This document shows, one piece after another, positions 6,840 to 14,976 of a stretch of DNA of 15,981 nucleotides (position 1 is its first letter; every line of letters begins with the position of its first letter). The stretch is taken from positions 1-15,981 of the forward strand of contig JAUTWY010000171.1 in the NCBI GenBank assembly GCA_030838305.1, written 5' to 3'. A program made the translations under genes and the position numbers. The stretch comes from Acidobacteriaceae bacterium (GTDB taxonomy: Bacteria; Acidobacteriota; Terriglobia; Terriglobales; Acidobacteriaceae). Under the pieces are notes generated by a model, which saw nothing but the letters and a program-made list of their open reading frames with translations, was not told where the DNA came from and made no database searches.

Positions 6840-9617
6840 ATGGGCATAACGCCCCAGCTGCCGGTTGAGGAGACCCTTATCAACAACGCCACCACATTTC
6901 ACGCCAACCGGGCAGCCTCGGCACGGGCCTTCGTACACAGCCTGAACATTCTCATTAAGTACGCCCGCATGTATGGCTACGACCACAAGCGCACCGAAGC
7001 CCAGTTTGAAGTTACCTGGAAGGAATTGCAGCAGGGCTTGCCCATTGCTGGAGATGGTGGATTTCTGCTGGGTGTTTCCGACAATATGTTGTTGCTGGAT
7101 GGAGTCCCGCTCGAAACCGGCCAAGTGGAGCGCAGCTTCGGACAGCTTTTGAGTACGGCCGGACTGGCCAGCTTGCACTTCTCGAAAGATGTAACCGTCG
7201 AAGACTTCACTCGCCTGGTGCGCGCTTTCACGCTGGCGGGGTCCAAAGCTCAAGATGTATCCAAGCAGATCAAAGAAGCTCTCAACAGCGGAAACAAGAA
7301 AAGCACGATCAAGATTAATGAAGTGAAATTTGTGGCGGCCGATCCTCTGACCGGCGACATCAGCGTCGCGGCACAGATTGCGGCACAAACTCTAGGCCCG
7401 GAATTCAAGCAATGGTTGAATGATCCGCAGAAATTGCTGCAGTTGATTGCAGCGGCGGAAGGCGCTAACTCCGGAGTTGCAGGGCAGGCCGGAGGAACCA
7501 CCGTCCCGTTCGGCAGCGTTCCGAGCGTTGCCGGCCATTGGGTAGCGGGGCCAGCGCCCGGATCAGCAGCAGCCGAGGGTGCGGGAACTGCTCCGGCTTG
7601 GGAAGGCGGCGTAGTACCGCTACAGGAAGCCGAAGTGGTTCAAGCCATCCGTCTGCTCACCCGTTTCGGCCAGGTGCAGATCGATCCAAATGCCAGTTCG
7701 GACGCTCTTCAGAAAGAAGTCGGCGAAACCGATCCGAACACGCGGCTGAACTTGCAACAGTTGCTGGGAAGCCTGGCGGCCCAGGCAACTGCCAACAAGC
7801 AAGAGGAAGATACGCCGCTGCTGATGAAAGCAGCCGAACACATGGCCATCCGCTTCGCCCTGGAACGCTATTCCAAGGGCGAAGTAAAAGTAAATGCCGT
7901 GCATCAGATGATGGAACACATGAGCCGGCAGATGGATTCCCTTCGCCAAATCCTGAAATTGCAAGAAGACAAGATGAACAAGGCCGGCATCCTGGTGGAG
8001 TCGCACGCCGACATCCTCGACCGGATGTTCTGGGCTGAAGTGCCGGAGTCGGGAAAGAAGACAGTGCTGCTTTCGAACGAAGCTCCATGCGTTCCGCCCC
8101 GCAATCTGCGACAGTTTCTGGAAGTCTTACTAGACCGCGACGATAAGAAAACGTCCGCCGAAATTCTCGACAACTATTCCGGATGCCTGGCCACAAAGGA
8201 TGTGGAAGCGCGGCGTAAAACAGCCATTGGATTGAGTCAACTGGCGGACCTGTACGCGCGTCTGGGTGGCGAATCGATGGGCAGGGCAATTGGCAAAGTG
8301 ACGGATCAACTATGCCTGGAGAAGGATCCCGAACTGCAAAGCCTGCTGAGCGCCGCATTCGTCCGTCTGAGCCAGGAAGCCAGCGAGGCCAAAAATTACC
8401 AGGCAGTGAATGCGGTATGCGCCGGAATGGACATGCTCCAGCAGCAGCGTCCAATCTTAGTGAACGACTTGCGTCCGCGTGTGGGAGTAGAAAACCGAAT
8501 TCCCGAATTCATTGAAGAAGCGTTGCGCGACGAAAAAGTCTCGAACGATCTAATGGTCGTGCTGCGACGCACGTCGCAGACCGGAGCCGAGCATCTGGCC
8601 GACCGCTTTTTCCGTTGCATGCGCCGCGATGAATGCGACCGCATGGTCGAGTTGGTGAAGGAGATGGGAACGCCCGCACTGACCCAACTACGCGAGATTC
8701 TCCGCACCGGGCAGCCCCGCCAGGCTTCGGCAGTCGTGGGAATATTGAGCCGGCTGGATGTCGGCACTCTGCTGGAACTGGTACCGATGCGCCTGCCCGA
8801 GTGGAACCGTTTCTACCACGACATTGTTGTTCGGCAGATCGCCTATGGCGCGGCGCCGGACCGTGGCCGCACGCTGCTGGAACTGGCGGAAGTGCTGGAT
8901 TCCGTGGTGTTGCCGGAGGCCATCGATGAAATCGGGATGAGTGGCGATCTTAGTGCAGCGCCGCCGTTGCTGGCCATGGGCCGTCCCGGGGAAGCGGCTT
9001 CGCGTTCGCCATTTGTGCAGCTGAAAGCCATCGAGTCCCTCGGCCGCCTTCGCGATACAGAAGCATTGACGCTGCTGCGGGAAATTGTCGAGGCCAAGAA
9101 AACCTTTGGATGGATTCATCATCGCGAGTTGCGAATTGCCGCGGCTCAGTCTCTTTCCAAGATCGATCCTCGCTATAGCAGCCAAATTCTTTCCGATAGC
9201 GCGATCGAACCGGCGGAACTCGCAATCGCGCCTCTCGATACCGCGCCAGCCTGCCCGTGGGTCCGGCAGCGGCGCTACGAACGCATGGTGCTGGCGCGCG
9301 CCGTCAGCGCTACCATCGGAAGCTCATGGGGGAAATCACGGATCCTGATTCGCGAGTTGAGTCTGGGTGGAGGTATGGGCACGAAGGAAGACAATCTGCG
9401 TATCGGCAGCGAAGCCGACTTGGAAATCTCCTTGGGCATGCGGACAAAGATTCGGGCGCACGTGCTGCTACGCCGAGCCCGGGTGAATGAAGTGGGATTT
9501 GAAATCGTCAACACCGATCTGGAAAGCCGCTACCGCCTGCGGCGATTGCTGATTGAAGCCATAAACCGCGCCCCGCAAAAAGGTGATCCGCAGTGGAGCG
9601 GCCAACGGAAAATGTAG
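6840..9617 (+). CDS. Large HEAT-like-repeat protein with C-terminal PilZ domain
   Basis: The product is about 925 residues from the ATG at 6840; an in-frame GTG at 6807 would add 11. Neither has a good ribosome binding site. No signal peptide or membrane segment is seen, so it is probably cytoplasmic. The N-terminal 120 residues are mixed alpha/beta, including a G-V-S-D-N-M-L-L-L-D-G-V-P-L hairpin. A Gly/Ala/Pro-rich linker follows at about 210-260, then long amphipathic helices at about 340-385. Paired helices resembling HEAT repeats cover about 600-780. The C-terminus is a PilZ domain: R811-x-x-x-R815 (R-R-Y-E-R), then E839-x-S841-x-x-G844. This matches the c-di-GMP-binding pattern R-x-x-x-R...[D/N]-x-S-x-x-G except for Glu at the Asp/Asn position. 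Inferred role: a c-di-GMP-responsive scaffold or effector. The partner is unknown, and no motility or polysaccharide genes are adjacent. Confidence 0.8.
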   Translation: MGITPQLPVEETLINNATTFHANRAASARAFVHSLNILIKYARMYGYDHKRTEAQFEVTWKELQQGLPIAGDGGFLLGVSDNMLLLDGVPLETGQVERSFGQLLSTAGLASLHFSKDVTVEDFTRLVRAFTLAGSKAQDVSKQIKEALNSGNKKSTIKINEVKFVAADPLTGDISVAAQIAAQTLGPEFKQWLNDPQKLLQLIAAAEGANSGVAGQAGGTTVPFGSVPSVAGHWVAGPAPGSAAAEGAGTAPAWEGGVVPLQEAEVVQAIRLLTRFGQVQIDPNASSDALQKEVGETDPNTRLNLQQLLGSLAAQATANKQEEDTPLLMKAAEHMAIRFALERYSKGEVKVNAVHQMMEHMSRQMDSLRQILKLQEDKMNKAGILVESHADILDRMFWAEVPESGKKTVLLSNEAPCVPPRNLRQFLEVLLDRDDKKTSAEILDNYSGCLATKDVEARRKTAIGLSQLADLYARLGGESMGRAIGKVTDQLCLEKDPELQSLLSAAFVRLSQEASEAKNYQAVNAVCAGMDMLQQQRPILVNDLRPRVGVENRIPEFIEEALRDEKVSNDLMVVLRRTSQTGAEHLADRFFRCMRRDECDRMVELVKEMGTPALTQLREILRTGQPRQASAVVGILSRLDVGTLLELVPMRLPEWNRFYHDIVVRQIAYGAAPDRGRTLLELAEVLDSVVLPEAIDEIGMSGDLSAAPPLLAMGRPGEAASRSPFVQLKAIESLGRLRDTEALTLLREIVEAKKTFGWIHHRELRIAAAQSLSKIDPRYSSQILSDSAIEPAELAIAPLDTAPACPWVRQRRYERMVLARAVSATIGSSWGKSRILIRELSLGGGMGTKEDNLRIGSEADLEISLGMRTKIRAHVLLRRARVNEVGFEIVNTDLESRYRLRRLLIEAINRAPQKGDPQWSGQRKM

Positions 9618-9646
9618 CCACCGTATTTCCCAAATACACAAAAAAC

Positions 9647-9690
9647 GAAACGCCTCAACTCTCTGCGAGCTGAGGCGTTTCATTTTCTTA
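9647..9690. terminator. Bidirectional rho-independent terminator
   Basis: GAAACGCCTCA (9647-9657) pairs perfectly over 11 bases with TGAGGCGTTTC (9671-9681). The downstream T-rich run (CATTTTCTTATTT) serves the plus-strand HEAT/PilZ gene. On the other side an A-run (9640-9645) reads as a U-tract for the minus-strand atp transcript. It lies between two convergent genes, 29 bases after the plus-strand stop and 27 before the atpE stop. Confidence 0.88.
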
Positions 9691-9708
9691 TTTGTTCTGA
9701 TCGGACGT

Positions 9709-10011
9709 CTACTTCACCTTGGCGAAAATGATGACCAGGGTGTACAGCGCGAGTGACTCGATCAGGGCTAGCCCCAGAATCAAAGCCAACTGAATGCCGG
9801 GACGCGCAGCCGGGTTGCGTGCCAGACTCTCGGCCGCTGAGGCGGTTGCCTTGCCCTGCGCCAAAGCGCAGATGCCGGAGGCAAAAGCCATGGAAAATCC
9901 AGCGGCGATGGCCACCCAGTTAACTCCGCCTGCGGCTTCGCCCTGCGCGAAGGCAGGAACGGCGAACGAGAGTATCGAAAGTGCCATGAACAACTTGCTT
10001 ACCTTACCCAT
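9709..10011 (-). CDS. atpE: ATP synthase Fo subunit c
   Basis: This 100-residue hairpin protein forms the rotating c-ring. The ATG at 10011 is chosen because GAGGAG lies seven bases upstream; the longer open frame to 10131 overlaps atpB and is not coding. Residues 1-23 look like a signal peptide (K3, K6, hydrophobic core, ending A-F-A-Q), longer than the 70-90 residues usual for subunit c. Helix 1 covers about 32-52 and helix 2 about 74-96, joined by a polar loop with A-R-N-P (64-67). The essential carboxylate is E85 in A-L-I-E-S. Q52, S86 and Y90 occupy positions that form the ion site in sodium-type rings. It is the last gene before the terminator and follows atpB by about 100 bases. Confidence 0.95.
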   Translation of the reverse strand: MGKVSKLFMALSILSFAVPAFAQGEAAGGVNWVAIAAGFSMAFASGICALAQGKATASAAESLARNPAARPGIQLALILGLALIESLALYTLVIIFAKVK

Positions 10012-10018
10012 CGTGTTT

Positions 10019-10024
10019 CTCCTC
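10019..10024 (-). promoter_or_regulatory. Ribosome binding site of atpE
   Basis: GAGGAG on the minus strand lies seven bases before the ATG at 10011. It is the strongest such site in the atp cluster, which fits the need to make many c subunits per complex. Confidence 0.75.
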
Positions 10025-10114
10025 GTATGAAATACCGCCAGTGGGTGGTGAACGCCATACCTTGCAGACGCCCTCACGCTGAACGGCTTAAAACTCTTCC
10101 CGACAATCGAAGTC

Positions 10115-10846
10115 TTAGTGCTCCTCCCCAACTGCGCCCTGCAGATAAACCGTGGTCAGCAGAACAAAAATGTAGGTCTGCAAGAACGAAACGCCGATGT
10201 GCAAACCCAGGAACAGAATCGGGACGCCAAGAGGCACGAGCGAAAAGAAAACTAACGTGACCATGTCGCCGGCGAACATGTTAGCGAACAAACGGATGGT
10301 GAGCGAAAGTACCCGCGCCAGGTGGCTGATGAGTTCGATGGGAATCATCAGCGGCGCCAAGGCAGGCATCGGTCCGGCAAAATGCTTCAAGTATCCAATT
10401 CCGGCGTGCTTGAATCCCTGAGTCTGGTAATAGACGAACGCGCAGAGAGCGCAGCCGAGCGGAACGACGGGCACGGCAGTCGGCGATTCAAAACCGGGAA
10501 TTACGCCCATCAGGTTGCACACCAAAATGAAGAAGAAGAGTGCGGCCAGGAAGGGAGTATACCCCTCGCTGTGATGGCCGATGATTTCATTGCTTTGGCC
10601 TTGAACGAATCCTTCGACGCCTTCAAAAACGTGCTGCAGCGAGCCAGGACGATCCACCGAAAGCCGCGAGCGCAACAGCACAAACAACAGGAGCAGGAAG
10701 GCGAAGACAAGAATTTCCATCGAGAGCGAGTTTGGAATTGGGGCAGTGGGATGCTTGGGCTCGATATTTATCGTCCGCAGCAAGGACGTGACAGGTCCTG
10801 CGAACATACGGTTCAAGATTTCGGTGAACCACAATTGCTCAGGCAT
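10115..10846 (-). CDS. atpB: ATP synthase Fo subunit a
   Basis: Membrane protein of 243 residues that carries the ion half-channels facing the c-ring. The start at the ATG giving M-P-E-Q-L-W is preferred; an in-frame TTG 18 bases upstream (10864) is possible, and neither has a well-placed ribosome binding site. Five or six hydrophobic segments are visible, the first near I-L-V-F-A-F-L-L-L-L. The family signature L-S-L-T-I-R-L-F-A-N-M-F-A-G-D contains the essential arginine, here R185. E171 in P-I-E-L-I-S lies one to two turns earlier in the half-channel region. It follows atpI by 45 bases and precedes atpE, the normal Fo order. Confidence 0.95.
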   Translation of the reverse strand: MPEQLWFTEILNRMFAGPVTSLLRTINIEPKHPTAPIPNSLSMEILVFAFLLLLFVLLRSRLSVDRPGSLQHVFEGVEGFVQGQSNEIIGHHSEGYTPFLAALFFFILVCNLMGVIPGFESPTAVPVVPLGCALCAFVYYQTQGFKHAGIGYLKHFAGPMPALAPLMIPIELISHLARVLSLTIRLFANMFAGDMVTLVFFSLVPLGVPILFLGLHIGVSFLQTYIFVLLTTVYLQGAVGEEH

Positions 10847-10891
10847 AAGGCGGCTTGGCTGCAAGCTCCTGGTTCCGAACTGTGAATACCT

Positions 10892-11344
10892 CTAAACCCC
10901 GCGAGTCAACGCTACGTAGAGTTCATACACTGCTTCGCAGGCGATGGCGGCTACGGGCAAAAATAAGCCCGCAAGAAGCCCATTCAGGCTTGCGGGTGAA
11001 ACAGTCAATATAACATAGGCTCCGAGAGCCATCAAAACGTAACGAAGCAGAAAGCGAAACACAATTCCCTGCCCGGATTGCGACGTGGCGGCTCCAGTAG
11101 CCCGATCAACAAAACCTGTAATCACCCGCTTCAGCCATTGGAAGTTGACATAGGCGATCACACATCCGCAAGCAAGACCAACAGCGGGACGAGGCCCAAA
11201 CTTCCACAACGATGCGAGCACGAACAGCGGTCCGAGCACGGCCATACAGCGACGAATGCGGTCGAGGGCGCCGGAGTAGAAATGCTCGGCTGCCTCGGCC
11301 TGTGCCGGATTGAGCTCGTTCTGGGGACGACCGGGCATCGACAT
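10892..11344 (-). CDS. atpI: ATP synthase protein I (AtpI-like)
   Basis: The protein has 150 residues, with a charged N-terminal 30 residues and four hydrophobic segments at about 33-50, 54-72, 98-114 and 118-147. Size, topology and position directly upstream of atpB identify it as the AtpI-type subunit I. This is a poorly conserved membrane protein reported to help c-ring assembly or ion supply in other bacteria. Sequence motifs alone would be weak, so the call leans on context. The start has two nearby ATGs (codons 1 and 3); the first is used. It begins 52 bases after atpZ. Confidence 0.75.
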   Translation of the reverse strand: MSMPGRPQNELNPAQAEAAEHFYSGALDRIRRCMAVLGPLFVLASLWKFGPRPAVGLACGCVIAYVNFQWLKRVITGFVDRATGAATSQSGQGIVFRFLLRYVLMALGAYVILTVSPASLNGLLAGLFLPVAAIACEAVYELYVALTRGV

Positions 11345-11396
11345 TAAAGGTCCGCCGAGAGGAATGCGAGGCCCAGAGCAGAATCGCCATCTCCGT

Positions 11397-11642
11397 TCAC
11401 TTTGACTCTCGCATAACCGCGCGGATCAGTTCGATGAAGCCGGCGGCAATGCCGAGGAGAATTCCTGCCAGGTAAAGCCATGTGATGTGCAACCAGCGGT
11501 CGAGCGCCGCACCGATCAGCCATCCAACGACGAGGGCGGCAGGAAAAACGAACGCCAACTGGCTGTAGCGGGCGGCTTGAACCCAAAAGTTTTCCTTCCG
11601 GTCAGACTGAGGACTCTCGGAATTTGGATCGGTGGGTGGCAT
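11397..11642 (-). CDS. atpZ: AtpZ/AtpI-family small membrane protein
   Basis: This 81-residue protein has two transmembrane helices at about 29-47 and 53-72 and a polar Ser/Pro/Asp-rich N-terminus. The segment A-R-Y-S-Q-L-A-F, then G-W-L-I-G-A-A-L-D-R-W and a Gly-rich second helix ending in a short charged tail, is the pattern of the 'putative F0F1-ATPase subunit' family (AtpZ, PF09527). Members sit first in atp operons and are proposed to act with AtpI in Mg2+/Ca2+ handling or assembly. Here it opens the atp part of the array, 142 bases after nuoN. No strong ribosome binding site is visible. Confidence 0.8.
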   Translation of the reverse strand: MPPTDPNSESPQSDRKENFWVQAARYSQLAFVFPAALVVGWLIGAALDRWLHITWLYLAGILLGIAAGFIELIRAVMRESK

Positions 11643-11784
11643 CTGGTGTGAGAGCCCGTCAGACCAACAAAAAGAATCTTACGCTACCAGTAACGATTCG
11701 GGCCGGCCGAGTTTCGCTTGGGCCACAACAGCCGAGAGCCCGCCCTGAGCGAAGCCGAAGGGCCGCCGTCGCTACGTGAGCATC
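11643..11784. repeat. Palindrome-rich spacer between nuoN and atpZ
   Basis: No gene is supported in these 142 bases. The stretch contains the 8-base palindrome GGCCGGCC (11701-11708). It also has a short hairpin with arms GCCCT (11742-11746) and AGGGC (11759-11763) around the word GAGCGAAGCCGA. It may be a dispersed intergenic repeat and could also hold a promoter for the atp genes; no convincing -35/-10 pair was found. Confidence 0.45.
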
Positions 11785-13320
11785 CTAGCGGATTAACTTC
11801 GCCACTGCCGGACTCTGTGCCAGCCCCAGCGACCAGTTCACAATTTGGATGAAGCGGTCGGGCATGATTCCGACGAACAGTGTCGCGAAGGCGGTCACAG
11901 CCAGCGCGGCGCGCATCGTCCAACTCACCGGCAGCAAACCTCGCTCCTCAGGCTGGCCCATGAACATCGCATTCGCCATCTTTAAGTAGTAATACAGGCC
12001 GAAGACGGAATAGAGCACGCCCAGAGATGCCAGAGCATAATGCCCGGATTCGATCAGGCTGAGGAAGATGAAGTACTTGCCCCAAAAGCCGGCCAGAGGC
12101 GGGATTCCGGCAAGTGACAGTAGGAAGATCAGCATGAGCACGGCCTCTACCGGAGCGCGCGAGTAGAGACCATTGAGATCGTCGAGTTCATCACCGATCA
12201 CATTACGGTGGCGCAATGAAGTGATCACGCCGAACGCGCCGAGATTCATGAACGTGTAGACCAGCAGGTAAATCAGGATCCCTTTGATACCGTCGGGACT
12301 AAGCTGAGTGACGGTTCCTGCGACCAGGCCCAGCAGCATGTAGCCGACATGCGCGATCGAAGAGTAGGCGAGCAGGCGCTTGGTATTGGTCTGAGTAAGA
12401 GCGGCGAAGTTCGCGCCAGTCATGGTCGCGATGGAAACAAAGACGAGCAGCGGTAGCCAGACCGAGCGCATGGGGCCCAGTCCCCAAATCAGAATGCGCA
12501 GCATCATCGCCCATCCCGCGGCTTTGACGGCGACGGACATGAATCCTGTGATGGAAGTGGGCGCGCCTTCGTAAGCGTCCGGCGCCCACTGGTGAAAGGG
12601 GACTGCGGCTACTTTGAACAGCAGGCCGGTGATCGTTGTCAACAACGCCACGATCGCGACTGGATTGTGCGGGTCTTTTGCAAGAAGACGCGCAAGTCCA
12701 CGGCTTATCTCGCCCAGGCTCGTACTTCCTGTGAGCCCATACAGCAGCGACAGTCCGTAGGCAAAAATGCCCGATGAAAACGCGCCGAGCAACAAATATT
12801 TCAGCGCCGCTTCGTTGGAGCGGCGGTCGCGCCGCAGAAATCCAACAAGAACATAGGTGGAAATCGCCATCAACTCCAGGCCAATGAAGATGAGCACGAT
12901 GTCGTAGCCGGAAGCCATGCACATCATGCCGACCACCGAGAGCAACATTAACGTGTAGTACTCGCCGTGGTTTTCATGCTCGGTCTGCATGTAACGCATC
13001 GACATGAGAATGGAGATCGCTGTGCCCCCGAGAAAGAGGTAGAAGAAATAAAGCGCAAAGCGATCCATGTACACGGCGCCCATCAAACCCGGCCAACCAC
13101 TTCCCGGAGGTAAGTGATTTGCCTGGAGCCACAGTTGAATCTTTACCACGCCCCCAGTGGCGAAACCTACGCCAATCAGTGCTGTGACTGCATTGACCCA
13201 CTTGGCCTCCGGCGGAAGCATCAGATCGATCAGCAGAATGCCGAGAGCGAACAGCGTGAGCAGAGTGATGGGAAGGGCGAGCAGGTAGTCATTCCAGTTG
13301 AATTGAGAAAGGGAACCCAC
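11785..13320 (-). CDS. nuoN: NADH-quinone oxidoreductase subunit N
   Basis: One of the three antiporter-like proton-pumping membrane subunits of complex I; 511 residues with about 14 membrane helices. The start is the GTG at 13320, whose first base is shared with the nuoM stop (TAGTG overlap); GGGAAG lies five bases upstream. The open frame extends to 13662, but those 114 codons overlap nuoM and lack membrane-protein character. Channel residues are in place: E149 (G-L-E-L), K174 (A-A-L-K-Y), K236 in F-K-V-A-A-V-P-F-H-Q-W, K266 and K314 (N-T-K-R-L-L-A-Y-S-S). It follows nuoM with translational coupling and precedes the atp genes. Confidence 0.95.
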   Translation of the reverse strand: MGSLSQFNWNDYLLALPITLLTLFALGILLIDLMLPPEAKWVNAVTALIGVGFATGGVVKIQLWLQANHLPPGSGWPGLMGAVYMDRFALYFFYLFLGGTAISILMSMRYMQTEHENHGEYYTLMLLSVVGMMCMASGYDIVLIFIGLELMAISTYVLVGFLRRDRRSNEAALKYLLLGAFSSGIFAYGLSLLYGLTGSTSLGEISRGLARLLAKDPHNPVAIVALLTTITGLLFKVAAVPFHQWAPDAYEGAPTSITGFMSVAVKAAGWAMMLRILIWGLGPMRSVWLPLLVFVSIATMTGANFAALTQTNTKRLLAYSSIAHVGYMLLGLVAGTVTQLSPDGIKGILIYLLVYTFMNLGAFGVITSLRHRNVIGDELDDLNGLYSRAPVEAVLMLIFLLSLAGIPPLAGFWGKYFIFLSLIESGHYALASLGVLYSVFGLYYYLKMANAMFMGQPEERGLLPVSWTMRAALAVTAFATLFVGIMPDRFIQIVNWSLGLAQSPAVAKLIR

Positions 13321-14954
13321 TAGTTCTTCCCTTTCGTCACGGAGGCTGTGGTCGCTACGGGTGCGGGCGCTTGCGGCTGAAGCGCAGCATTCACCGCGCC
13401 TTCGGTTTGCGGACGGCGCACGTCCTGCACGATTTGGTTCACGGGCTGCTCGAGGATCTGGAAAAACGGTTTGGGATAGATGCCGATCCAGAACGCCATG
13501 ATCAGCAGCGGAGCGAAGGTCAGCACTTCGCGAGGGGTAAGATCGTGCAGTTTTTCGTTCTTCGGATTGGTGACCGTTCCAAAAAAGACGCGCTGATACA
13601 GCCAGAGCAGATACGCGGCTGCCAGAACCACGCCGGGGACGGCCCAAGCCGCCCATTTCCAATTCTCCATGAATGCGCCCAGCATGATGTAATACTCGCC
13701 GACGAAGCCGTTGAGCAGCGGGAGGCCCATCGAGGAGAGAAACATGATCAGGGTGATGGTGGCATAGACCGGCATGACGTTCGAGATGCCGCCATATTCG
13801 GCGATCTCGCGCGTGTGGCGGCGTTCGTAGAGAATTCCAACAATCAAAAACAGCGCACCCGTCGAGATTCCGTGATTAATCTGCTGCAACACCGACCCAC
13901 TCAGCCCAAGCGGCGTGAGCGCAAAGATTCCCAGCGTGCAGAAGCCAAGATGGCTCACCGAAGAGTAAGCCACCAGCTTCTTCATGTCCTTCTGCATCAG
14001 CGAGACCAGCGCGCCATAGAGAATCCCGACGATCGACAGAAAAATCATCCAGCCTCGAACCGTCATATGCAGGAACGTGGCGGGATTCCACATCACGCCA
14101 GGAAAGAACGGCAGCGAGAAGCGGACGAAGCCATACGTCCCCATCTTCAGCAGAACGCCCGCGAGAATGACGGAGCCGGCCGTCGGCGCTTCCACGTGCG
14201 CGTCGGGCAGCCAGGTGTGGAACGGAAACATCGGCACCTTGATGGCAAACGCGAAGAAGAAAGCGAAGAACAGAAGTGTGGCAACGGTCGGGCCATAGGC
14301 CGGATCAGAGTAAATCTTCGGCGCGGTTTCGTAGAGTGCCGTCAGGCTAAACGTGTAAATGCGGGTTAGAGCATAGTGATGGAAATATAGGAACAGGATG
14401 CCCAGAAGCATCAGCACCGAGCCCGCCAGGGTATAGAGGAAGAATTTGATCGCGGCGTAAAGCTTCCGTGGGCCACCCCAGATCCCGATCAGCAGATACA
14501 TTGGGACCAGCATGGCTTCCCAGAAGACAAAGAACAGAAAGAAATCGAGCGCCATAAAGACGCCGAGCATGCCGGTCTGCAAAATCAAAAACCAGACATA
14601 GTATTCCTTGACGCGGTTTTCGATCGCGGTCCACGACGAAAGAATCGAGATCCAGCCCAGTAGCGTGGTCAGCATGATGAGCAGGAAAGAAATGCCGTCG
14701 ATGCCGATCACGTAGCCCGCGCCGATCGAGGGAATCCAATTGTTGGGCGCACCCTCCATGAACTTGAAGCGGTCGGTACTGTGCATCTGCGACCAGAACA
14801 TCGGCACCAGCGGCAGCGAAACCACCAGGCCCCCAAGTGCAAACAGGTTCGCAATCCAGCGGACGGCGTCCTTGTTCTCCCTGGGAACGAACAGAAGAAC
14901 GAAAGCGCCCAAGAGCGGCGTGAAAAGAATGATCGACAGTATGTGAGCTTGCAT
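13320..14954 (-). CDS. nuoM: NADH-quinone oxidoreductase subunit M
   Basis: Antiporter-like proton-pumping subunit of complex I; 544 residues, about 14 membrane helices. Conserved residues include E146 (F-W-E-A-M-L-V-P), K239 in K-V-P-M-F-P-F-H-T-W-L-P-D-A-H, K270 (L-L-K-M-G) and K325-K326 before L-V-A-Y-S-S; these correspond to the pumping Glu and Lys residues of the family. The protein is somewhat longer than typical NuoM because of a polar Ala/Pro/Gln-rich C-terminal tail of about 35 residues ending T-K-G-K-N. The start at 14954 gives the expected hydrophobic first helix. The 3' end overlaps nuoN by one base. Upstream, 121 bases with a multi-hairpin element separate it from nuoL. Confidence 0.96.
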   Translation of the reverse strand: MQAHILSIILFTPLLGAFVLLFVPRENKDAVRWIANLFALGGLVVSLPLVPMFWSQMHSTDRFKFMEGAPNNWIPSIGAGYVIGIDGISFLLIMLTTLLGWISILSSWTAIENRVKEYYVWFLILQTGMLGVFMALDFFLFFVFWEAMLVPMYLLIGIWGGPRKLYAAIKFFLYTLAGSVLMLLGILFLYFHHYALTRIYTFSLTALYETAPKIYSDPAYGPTVATLLFFAFFFAFAIKVPMFPFHTWLPDAHVEAPTAGSVILAGVLLKMGTYGFVRFSLPFFPGVMWNPATFLHMTVRGWMIFLSIVGILYGALVSLMQKDMKKLVAYSSVSHLGFCTLGIFALTPLGLSGSVLQQINHGISTGALFLIVGILYERRHTREIAEYGGISNVMPVYATITLIMFLSSMGLPLLNGFVGEYYIMLGAFMENWKWAAWAVPGVVLAAAYLLWLYQRVFFGTVTNPKNEKLHDLTPREVLTFAPLLIMAFWIGIYPKPFFQILEQPVNQIVQDVRRPQTEGAVNAALQPQAPAPVATTASVTKGKN

Positions 14955-14976
14955 AAGAGCAGTTCTCAGTTGTGGC

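Noticed and set aside
10012..10131. N-terminal extension of atpE (40 codons)
   Set aside because: It overlaps the end of atpB, and a strong ribosome binding site precedes the ATG at 10011.
13321..13662. N-terminal extension of nuoN (114 codons)
   Set aside because: It is Arg/Ser-rich, overlaps NuoM coding sequence in another frame, and the GTG at 13320 gives the normal NuoN N-terminus.
13371..14369. Open plus-strand frame of 332 codons opposite nuoM
   Set aside because: The peptide is rich in Arg, His and Gln with no domain pattern and lies antisense to an unmistakable NuoM. It is a composition shadow.
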